Below are positions 52,553 through 61,100 of a DNA stretch of 64,000 bases, in pieces. Source of the stretch: Natronomonas salinimetallica (GTDB lineage: Archaea > Halobacteriota > Halobacteria > Halobacteriales > Haloarculaceae); assembly GCF_013839515.1 (NCBI RefSeq), contig NZ_JACDNQ010000010.1, forward strand, positions 1 through 64,000, read 5' to 3'. The number at the start of each line of letters is the position of its first letter. The first letter of the stretch is position 1. The notes below the pieces were generated by a model. That model was given only the letters and a program-made list of their open reading frames with translations, did no database searches and was not told the origin of the DNA. Both the position numbers and the translations under genes were made by a program.

Positions 52553-54670
52553 TTAACTATTACTTATAATAAACTCACTGAGGCTGGCCTGTCGTTTGTC
52601 AAAATCAATCTCACTGCTCAGTTTGAATTCTTGCTTGTCAAATTCCCGGATATTCTCGAGCACACGCTGTTTCTGGACTCTCATACTTGCCCACCGGTCT
52701 ATCCAGTAATTGTAGATGGACTGCTGCTCTTTCTCAGGATCATCAAAATTCCAGTAGTAATCGGGCTCTCCATTGATGCCAAGGAGATACTCTTGAGTGT
52801 TTTCTGCGAGGTTAACTCCGTAGACGATTCGTCGGGATTCGTGCTTCAATAGATCCGTTTCCAGTCCGCAGTTCTTCAAACCGCGACGGATTTTACGGAT
52901 TCGTGGAGACACGCCTTCCCCAAATCGACCTCTGACTACTTTTCGACCTTCCTCAAATTGTGTGACTTGGCTTAACCGTTTCCGTGTTTCAGGGCCAAAC
53001 TGAATCGTACCATACCCCTCTGTATATCCGATCTGATCGTATTCGATCCGGCCGTTTCCAGTAGGGACTCTGATACGGTCGTACTGAGCACTACCGATTT
53101 CAAACAGCCCGGTAGTATCGAGGAACACCAACTCGTTTTGTTTGGTCACCGGCTCGCCTTTCATCGAGCTGGCGATTTCACTCTGATAGTCGCCATACTT
53201 ATGCTGGTACATATTGATGACCTGAGGACCGGTCAAGGCCATTGCCACAAGTTTTCCGCCGAGAATGCGGTTGTAGGGAGGGATAGCGCCGCAAACCATG
53301 ATGTTCATCATTCCGGCTCCGACTCTCTCCTTCTTGATTTCTTTCAGCGCGGTTTTGATAGCTCGTCGTCCTGAATCGTTATTTAGACCAGTGCGAATGA
53401 ACTCCTCATCGCCCTCCTCGCTATGTTCTTGGAAATACTTCCGGTCCCGAAGCAGTTTCTGAAGCGCTCTAGCACGCTTCTTCCTGAATAATGCAGTTTC
53501 GCTTCTCTCCATCCACGACTCCATCTTCTCTGGGTTCTCGTCTTCACCATTTTCGATGGTCTGCTCAGCCTCGGTCTCGATATCTTCGAGAATCTCAATT
53601 ACACGACCATTCGGGTTATTGAACCGCTCTTGCGACAATTCATCGTATTCGTCAACGAAGTCGTCGTAGCGGATGTCCTCAATAGCGTCCCTAATTGACT
53701 GTTCTAAGGCTTGCCGTATATCCGAACAGAATCGGCTGACTCTCTGCTGATACTCTTCTTCCGATTCAAGCCACTCTGTTTGAGTTACTGCTCGTGTTTT
53801 TTTATCCGGCGTCCGCTTCTCTGCCGGTAATTGCTCCTCATATTCATGGATCTGTTTCTTCCGCTGCAGTGTCTCTTCAATGGCCTCAATCCTCCATCCG
53901 ATGTAGTTGTCTCGGACGGACATATTCATCATCGGACTCGCAAGCGTCGCGATCCCCATTACGGGATCTTTTGGCTTTGCAGCATTTCTAATAAGGAAGT
54001 TGATATTTCTCCCAGGGACTGTATTATACGGAGTTAGCCAAGTATATCGGAAGTAGCGCCAGATATCCATCAAATCCAAACCGGTATGTTGGCATTTCTG
54101 GCCCTTCTCGACTTTTTGTATATATGGTTGGACGATGTCGTGTAGTTCCTCCACAATCTCCTCTTGGTTTTGATCTAGAAGCGGCGCTAAGTCTCCATAG
54201 AGTTGTTCTCCTTCAGTTATGAGTTCGAGGACACTTCTCCCACCATTAGTGTTGCGGCGGGTATCACGTTCCATTTTCCGGATAAACTCGCGGACACTTT
54301 CCTCTTTGAATTGCGCTCGACGTTCCTTCTGAAGAATTGTTCTCTCTTGTTCTTTGAATTCCTCCGGGTTGTCCTTGTAGCGATCCGGGTCTGGTCGGAC
54401 GACATGTAGATCAGAGTTTTTCCGGATGTCATAGTTGATTTCAATGAGATCCAAGAGGACTTCTAACGCAGCGAGATATCGAATCTGGCCCTCAGTTACT
54501 TCGTCTTCTATTTCACTCTCAATAGATCGAATCTCATCTTTGATGGCAACTTCTCTATCGAGTTCTTCCTGAAATTCGATTAGTTCATCGGTTAGAGCGT
54601 CAAATCGCCGTTGGAACTGATCTGGGAGATTAGGCGAAAAATCAACTTCTCGTTTAGAATTCGCACCCAT
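52553..54670 (-). CDS. DruA/DUF4338-domain protein, first gene of leftward defence cluster
   Basis: 705 residues from ATG 54670 (GANSKREVDF); an open frame extends to 54808, but the added part is not conserved-looking. A split DUF4338-like core is seen: GRNINFLIRNAAKPKDPVMG and NMSVRDNYIGWRIEA, then, after a long helical insert, ILGGKLVAMALTGPQVINMY, LVFLDTTGLFEIGSAQYDRI and YTEGYGTIQFG. This RDxxIGW ... GGKLVA ... SxQYxR order is that of Druantia DruA. The insert has coiled coil. DruA proteins are found in anti-phage systems; its biochemical role is unknown. Its stop is 39 bases before the DptF-like gene. Confidence 0.62.
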   Translation of the reverse strand: MGANSKREVDFSPNLPDQFQRRFDALTDELIEFQEELDREVAIKDEIRSIESEIEDEVTEGQIRYLAALEVLLDLIEINYDIRKNSDLHVVRPDPDRYKDNPEEFKEQERTILQKERRAQFKEESVREFIRKMERDTRRNTNGGRSVLELITEGEQLYGDLAPLLDQNQEEIVEELHDIVQPYIQKVEKGQKCQHTGLDLMDIWRYFRYTWLTPYNTVPGRNINFLIRNAAKPKDPVMGIATLASPMMNMSVRDNYIGWRIEAIEETLQRKKQIHEYEEQLPAEKRTPDKKTRAVTQTEWLESEEEYQQRVSRFCSDIRQALEQSIRDAIEDIRYDDFVDEYDELSQERFNNPNGRVIEILEDIETEAEQTIENGEDENPEKMESWMERSETALFRKKRARALQKLLRDRKYFQEHSEEGDEEFIRTGLNNDSGRRAIKTALKEIKKERVGAGMMNIMVCGAIPPYNRILGGKLVAMALTGPQVINMYQHKYGDYQSEIASSMKGEPVTKQNELVFLDTTGLFEIGSAQYDRIRVPTGNGRIEYDQIGYTEGYGTIQFGPETRKRLSQVTQFEEGRKVVRGRFGEGVSPRIRKIRRGLKNCGLETDLLKHESRRIVYGVNLAENTQEYLLGINGEPDYYWNFDDPEKEQQSIYNYWIDRWASMRVQKQRVLENIREFDKQEFKLSSEIDFDKRQASLSEFIISNS

Positions 54671-54820
54671 AGTAATCTGGTTAACGTGGCAAATCGTTCT
54701 CTGCTGAAATCCAAAAGAGTATCGACTCGACTCAGTCTTCACCCCCCTAAACGACCCAGGAAATTCACTCATAATTATTTGGAAAATTATATGTTTGTAG
54801 TTATTCAATAGATTTAATCT

Positions 54821-54835
54821 ACCTGTCGATCAGGT
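54821..54835. promoter_or_regulatory. Palindrome in the shared control region of the defence island
   Basis: ACCTG-TCGAT-CAGGT (54821-54835) is the clearest symmetric element between the leftward and rightward clusters. A second perfect palindrome, GGAGGCCTCC (54876-54885), overlaps the ribosome site of the rightward gene. The region is AT rich with TATA-like stretches (GATTTAATC). One regulator could govern both sides. Confidence 0.35.
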
Positions 54836-54894
54836 TTGATAACATATGCGTAAGGGGATTATCAGGACTAGAATCGGAGGCCTCCAAACCACCC

Positions 54895-56349
54895 GTGAGT
54901 AAACTTTCTATCCCCTTCGGGCTCAACCCAGAGGGAACAAAAACTCCAATCGAGGAGGCACAACGGAAGACAGACTACTATCGATGCCCAGAATGTGGTG
55001 AGTTTCTAACCCCTCGTATTGGCACTCAGCGCCAGTACTTTGCTCATAAGCAAGGTGTCCTGGAGGACATTTCCTGTTCACTCTCCAGCGACGAGGGTGT
55101 CGAAAAGATGATCGAGGATCTCCGTACTTCGGACATCGAAGAGGACGAGCGTGAGCGGTCGATTCGAACTTATCTCGGGCAACGCCATAATAGCGCAATC
55201 GAATTATTTGGTATCGTTCCATCACTCGATTGGGATCAAATCCAAGAAAATGAGGACGTAGACACGCTCTTAGAAAAGGTCGAAATCGAGGCATCAGGAA
55301 TTACCCATCCACCAGTACCGAGTAACTTCCACCCATCGGAAGCAGAGGTCACGCTTGATCTCGACCCGTCAGCGGACAGGTACAAACTCCAAATCAAAGG
55401 TCCAGATATCCTCGGAAGTATCACCGGCACTTGGACTACTTCAGGGCTCCATCACGGTGACCTCTTTATTGGTGACGAAACTCGGGCGCAACGATATAAT
55501 TCGGAGCGCCAAGTGCGCAAAGATACGTGGGTATATCTGGTTTCAAAGAATCCCCCAAAATCCGAAGTATCGTTCGTTGACGTCTACGACTTCGCGGATG
55601 TAGCCTTAGTCGGGTTCCGGGCTTCCGAAAAGACAGAGCCCTTCCTCGATCGTTATGGAGGAGGTCTTAGTACAGAAAACTACGGATTCGATGCTGACGT
55701 TGTATTACCTGCACACGCAAATCCAACTGTCGAGGCACCCCTATACGCGCCACCAGAGGAATCAGTTCTCGTAGGGGTTACTCCCTCCGAGGAAATCGAC
55801 CCAATATTCGAGGTTGTTTCCATCCCCAAAGATGCAAACGACACAGTCGAAATCGACCGGACTGGGCCTGGTAACCCCCGTTACTACAAAACCGAGGTAC
55901 CCCCAGGTGGATCGCGGCGTGTAAGTATTCATCAGCGGAACTCCGATCGTCATCGCCTGATCCACCTCCATCCGTCTGAAGAATCGTCGACCATCGACAC
56001 TCTAGAGCCGGGATCACGGCGAATCGGTATCGAAATCCAAGATGAGAACCATCGTGAATTACTCACACCGATCGGAGACCAGTCTTCGAAGCATATGCCC
56101 GTTGATTTTAATCCTCATTTATTACACACGACCCTCGGATATGTCGGGCCAGAAGATCTCGAATTGGAAGTGATCGCCACGTTTGCTGAAGGCGCATCTT
56201 TCGGGCCAACAATCAGCCGGGACGTAACAACAATCAGTGACATGATCTCGGAAATCGTCCATTGGGTAGAGTGCGGCTGTATTGAACTTGAAATCCGATT
56301 CAATGGTATTGGGACCGTTTCAATCCGATTTCCCCAGGAGGAACAATGA
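54895..56349 (+). CDS. Protein with N-terminal CoiA-like zinc motif, defence island
   Basis: 484 residues from GTG 54895 with GGAGG upstream. YRCPECGEFLTPR, then QYFAHKQG and SCSLSSDE form a CoiA-like zinc-finger half-domain (Cys pair, FAH, Cys). The rest is beta-rich with many Pro, resembling tandem Ig-like or jelly-roll domains; no nuclease motif is seen after it. It overlaps the next gene (ATGA). It may recognise DNA ends or phage parts; unassigned. Confidence 0.6.
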   Translation: MSKLSIPFGLNPEGTKTPIEEAQRKTDYYRCPECGEFLTPRIGTQRQYFAHKQGVLEDISCSLSSDEGVEKMIEDLRTSDIEEDERERSIRTYLGQRHNSAIELFGIVPSLDWDQIQENEDVDTLLEKVEIEASGITHPPVPSNFHPSEAEVTLDLDPSADRYKLQIKGPDILGSITGTWTTSGLHHGDLFIGDETRAQRYNSERQVRKDTWVYLVSKNPPKSEVSFVDVYDFADVALVGFRASEKTEPFLDRYGGGLSTENYGFDADVVLPAHANPTVEAPLYAPPEESVLVGVTPSEEIDPIFEVVSIPKDANDTVEIDRTGPGNPRYYKTEVPPGGSRRVSIHQRNSDRHRLIHLHPSEESSTIDTLEPGSRRIGIEIQDENHRELLTPIGDQSSKHMPVDFNPHLLHTTLGYVGPEDLELEVIATFAEGASFGPTISRDVTTISDMISEIVHWVECGCIELEIRFNGIGTVSIRFPQEEQ

Positions 56350-58172
56350 ATCTGAAACCCGGTGACGAGTTTACAGCGGAAGTAGACAAGATTACGAAAC
56401 GTGGAACCTGCACCGTCAAATACGATGGACAAGGAATTAATATCGGACCGGTCACGTGCGAACCCGGTCGTTCGGTTCGATTGCGGTACCTCGGGGCAGA
56501 TTCAGTAGCTGGAACATCGATACGTTTCGCGCTTTGCCTGACCGATGAGGTCCTCGCGGAGAATTACAAAGACCACATTCGACGCCATGTAAGTGGTCTT
56601 CTTCCTGACCAACCACCACAAGAGGGAGAACAAACCTACATAGAGGTAGAGAAGATCGATGAGTACGGCCTCGGACTCTCGGTTGCTGGAGATGAAGTCG
56701 TCGAACTCGGACCAGTACAAGCTGACGAAGGCGACTTAGTGCATGTTGTCGGACGAGAACCGGGATATGCAGAGGTACTGAACGCAAGAGCACGTGGGAA
56801 ACGTTACAGGATACGCTTTGATATCCTCCGAGAGCGCTGGGACAAACTCCCTGTCAAAAAGAATGAATCATTCATGGCAACGATAGATGATACTGATGGG
56901 AGGAATCTCATCGCGTATGTCGACGGGTTGCCAGTATATTTCTCAGGGGGCAAAGCCCGAATCGGACAAAAAATCGAAGGGGAAATCATCAGATTCCACC
57001 GGGGGCGCGGGATTGGGAACGTGACAAGAGTCTATGATTCGGTAGGTGACATCGAAGACCCAAATCATGGCACCCGGATGCAACAGCTTCAGCAGGCTGG
57101 GTTCAGCCAAGAACCGTTTTGTGAATTCGCCACGCGGTTTACTGGTGCGAGTGACGAACAACTACCATCGACTGAAATCGGTATCCGAAACGCCATAATC
57201 GGTGAGGCAATCCGGCTCGGTCTTGCTGAGAAAGCTGAGTCGGGGGGCCAGCAGTATCCACAGGCACACATCACCGCAATCCGACATTGGGTTGTGCATA
57301 AGCTTGCGGCCATTCTGGGACAGCCAGCTGCTGACGGTGACACGACACCCGATGACGTCGGGTGGTTCCGAGCAGCATTAACAGAGCGTACCGGTCCCAC
57401 AATCACGTTCCTCGGAGATGTGCTACAGCTCTCACAAGGGTACTATGCTCCAGCCCCGACGCGGGCTGTAATGATCTCCGAATCCGAAGCCGTACTCGTT
57501 TCAGGGGATCCAAGTCATCCATTCCATGAGTCCGGCTTGGATATCGAATTCCGAGGATTGACACGGATCCTTACTGACATCAGTGAATCAAAATTGCGTT
57601 CAAGAAAAATTCCCGTTCAATCCAAAAATGAATACATCGGTCTGGGCGAGGCGCCTATCACGACGCCCACCACACTACGTGAGTACATCGAACATCGACC
57701 AAAGGTGTCGTGGGAACCGGAGGAAGATTGGGCACCATACACTGGACAGTACTATGGCTTCAGCTTAGACGGTGAGCCGCTCGTTATTGAAGAGGCCGAT
57801 GGAACTGCGCTCAGCTTGTGGCGAGTTCCAGTCGAATACGGAGCTGACACCTACCAATTAAAAATTCGATCGGGTGACGTCGAAACAAAGGCCGTCACAG
57901 TCTCACCGAAATACCGCAAGCATGCGTGCCTAATCCTCGACTCAATGGCCGAGGACCCACAGACAGTTGAACTCACCGCATATGACGACGAGGTCTTATT
58001 GAGTTGTGACTTTGCGCCGCCGCGAGCACAGATGCGCTGGCTGTATGCAGTCGGAGCAGAGTGGCTTGAGACATCGTCGTATCAACTTCAATGGCGAATT
58101 TCGGACACCGATGCCGATTCGGTACGGGAAGTCTTCGACGAACTGCCCGTGACCATCATCGACAACACATAA
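56346..58172 (+). CDS. Protein with three TRAM/OB-like repeats, defence island
   Basis: 608 residues with GGAGGA before the ATG. Three similar beta-barrel units: LKPGDEFTAEVDKITKRGTC at 4-60, QTYIEVEKIDEYGLGLSVAG at 95-145 and KKNESFMATIDDTDGRNLIA at 174-235. The G-x-x-x-x-x-V-x-x-I/D pattern is that of TRAM/S1-like OB folds, which bind RNA or DNA. The C-terminal 350 residues are unrecognised. It ends one base before the helicase ATG. Likely a nucleic-acid-binding partner of the helicase. Confidence 0.6.
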   Translation: MNLKPGDEFTAEVDKITKRGTCTVKYDGQGINIGPVTCEPGRSVRLRYLGADSVAGTSIRFALCLTDEVLAENYKDHIRRHVSGLLPDQPPQEGEQTYIEVEKIDEYGLGLSVAGDEVVELGPVQADEGDLVHVVGREPGYAEVLNARARGKRYRIRFDILRERWDKLPVKKNESFMATIDDTDGRNLIAYVDGLPVYFSGGKARIGQKIEGEIIRFHRGRGIGNVTRVYDSVGDIEDPNHGTRMQQLQQAGFSQEPFCEFATRFTGASDEQLPSTEIGIRNAIIGEAIRLGLAEKAESGGQQYPQAHITAIRHWVVHKLAAILGQPAADGDTTPDDVGWFRAALTERTGPTITFLGDVLQLSQGYYAPAPTRAVMISESEAVLVSGDPSHPFHESGLDIEFRGLTRILTDISESKLRSRKIPVQSKNEYIGLGEAPITTPTTLREYIEHRPKVSWEPEEDWAPYTGQYYGFSLDGEPLVIEEADGTALSLWRVPVEYGADTYQLKIRSGDVETKAVTVSPKYRKHACLILDSMAEDPQTVELTAYDDEVLLSCDFAPPRAQMRWLYAVGAEWLETSSYQLQWRISDTDADSVREVFDELPVTIIDNT

Positions 58173-58173
58173 C

Positions 58174-61100
58174 ATGAAATCAATAAAAGAAGTCTCGGAA
58201 GAGCTCGAGAACGACCTTCAACAGTATATCGAATCACGTTACCACCTTCACCATCCGCGGCTTCTCAAGGAACGTCGTGCCTTGATGGACGAGGGAGAGA
58301 CAGCCACCGAACCATGGGTCGAGGCAACACCGACTTATGTCTCGGGTGAACCCCTCAGAGAATTGGGCCTGCCGAGCGAAGTTGTCGATTTGCTAAAAGG
58401 TCTCGAAAGCGACGATCTCGATATCTTCGATCCGCCGTACAAACATCAGGCCGACGCCCTCCAATCGTTCTTCAACGACGAGGACGATCTCATCGTATCC
58501 ACCGGAACAGGGTCCGGGAAAACCGAAATTTTCCTCTACTCAATTCTGGGTCAGCTCGCCCAAGAGGCAGCGCGAGGAGAGACAGCTGACCAACGTGGGA
58601 TGCGGACATTAGTTCTCTATCCGATGAACGCCCTCGTCGCGGATCAACTCTCCCGGATGCGTCTACTCTTTGGTGACGAGGACGGTGCAGATACACTTGA
58701 GGACTACATGGGCCGGCGTGTACAGTTCGGGATGTACACGAGTCGTACACCCTATCACGGGGAGTACGACAAGAGTAAGAACGATAATCTGGTCAAGCCG
58801 GTCATCAACCGGTATCTCAAGTTAGAGGAAGAACAGCCGGACCTCTACGAACAACTCAAACAAAAAGGCCGTATTCCAGCCAAGGATCTCGAAGGGTTCC
58901 GGAACAAGAATAAGAAAAAGGAGACTCACTTCCGTACCCAACCTGGCGACACCGAACTTTTCACGCGTCAGGAAATGCACACCCGCGATGGAAGCAATCC
59001 CCATGGCGGGACGCCGGATCTCCTGATCACGAACTACTCGATGCTGGAGTATATGCTACTCCGGCCGATCGAACAGCCCCTTTTCGAGGATACCCGTGAG
59101 TGGCTTGCCGAAGACGAAGAGAACGAATTGAATATCGTTCTCGACGAAGCTCACCTCTACCGGGGCGCACAAGGGGCAGAGGTTGCGCTCCTCTTGAGCC
59201 GCTTGCTCCAGAAACTCGGGATATCTCGCGATCGTGTGCGCTTCATTCTCACGAGTGCGACGATGGGCGAAAACGTAGAGGAAGCAGCCCCAGACTTTGC
59301 GGCCCAGCTCACAACCGGAGATCCGGACGATTTCTCAGTGGTTACGGGAGAGCAGGTGGAGTACGAAGGTGGAGAGCCAAGCAAAAAACGTACGGCGCAA
59401 CTCCTAGAACGGGTTCGCTACCAACTAGAGGACCCATCGAAGATTCGCAACGTTGCGAGCGAAAGAGGCTGGGACCCTCTCGAAAGTGATGACGTTGAAT
59501 CGGTCCGTTCGTACCTCGCCGACCAATTAGTCGAAGATCCACTCTTCAAATTGGCGCACGAATACCTTCGTGAAGAGCCACTGCGCCTATCAGCGCTTGC
59601 CGAAGAGTTGTTCGAGGACATCGATCAGGATTTGGCTCGTGAGGCGACAGGCAACCTCCTGTACCTTTGTACAGAAGCACGTCAGGGAGAGGAACAGGCG
59701 TTGCTCCCGACGCGTCTCCATATGTTCCTCAAAGGGCTCCCCGCCCAGTACGCGTGTGTCAATCCCGAGTGTAGCGGCCGTCGCGTTACTGAGGGAGAGA
59801 ACCTCCTCGGACGCATCTACAGTAATCCGCACACGACCTGTGAGGCCTGTGGCAGTCGGGTCTTCGAACTGATTAGCCACCGCACCTGTGGGGCAGCATA
59901 TCTTCGAGCGTATCGACGGTCTGACGACGACCGCGGGCCGACGTTCCTATGGTCAGATCCCGAGAGCAGCGAGGACTTGGACGAACTCCACCTGTTAGTT
60001 GAGGACCCTCGTGATGACCCGAACCCGGACCACGAACACGGCCGTTCGCTCGCCGAGACGACGGCCTCACGAAATCTCTCGATTACCTCCGGGCACCTTG
60101 TTGACGATCGCCACGTTGACGGCGAAGGGTCAACCACTCATATCGAGGTTCAGGTCCCGACTGAAGAGCCTCCGGATGAGGACGGGGCGTGGAGTTGGAC
60201 TCAATGCCCGGCGTGCGGTATCAAAGAGCGGCGCCGTCCGAATGGTGACACGAAGATTGAAGATCTGGTCACCAAAGGAGAGGAACCATTTGCGCACAGC
60301 GTCCGGTCGATGTTCGGTATCCAGCCGACCGATCCACTCAAAGATGAGTTCCCCAACGAGGGGCGGAAGGTATTGTGCTTCTCTGACGGGCGACAGAAGG
60401 CGGCCCGCTTAGCTCGAGATCTCCAATCGAACGTTGAATCTGACTCGTTCCGCGAGGTCTTAACCGACATTATCGGATCCGCGGACGGTGAAATCACGAT
60501 GGATCGGTTATTCGCCGAGTTCGCAGTCTACTGTGCGAAAAACAACATCGTATTCTTCGACGACAGCGACCAGTACACGAATCAGTCGGGTGTCGTGTAC
60601 AAGGGGTCACGCTCCCACTTCGAGGATATTCGTGGGAACCTATCCGACATCGTCAATGAGTACTACCTCGAGTCCATCGAGGATATACCTGAGGTACCAG
60701 CCGCACGCAATGCGTTGTCGGAGCGTCCCCGCCAGTATGAGGAACTTCTCCTCCGATCGTTGGGCGATGAACAGTACTCCATCACCGGCGCCCTCGTCGG
60801 GTACATTACGCCGTCCGAGGAGGTGTTTGAGAAAATTGATGAAGCTGTCCCTGAAATTGAGACAGACCAACTCAAGAGCATCCTCATCGAGGCGCTTCGT
60901 CATGCCTGCGAGGAACGAGCATTTGATTCAAGTATTGAAGCCAGACGACGTTCGAACTCCTACTCCTACCAAAATTGGATTGACCCGGACGAGACGGGGC
61001 TCCCCCACAGCGAAATAATCCCTGAATATATTGTAGAATCACTCGACGACGAAGTGCCGGAAGGGGCGTGGAATAGTCTGAGACGGGCGTTGATGACGAC

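Noticed and set aside
54671-54808. N-terminal extension of the DruA-like protein to ATG 54808
   Set aside because: The added 46 residues are basic, lack the acidic character of the protein and would fill most of the AT-rich promoter region. ATG 54670 is preferred, though not proven.
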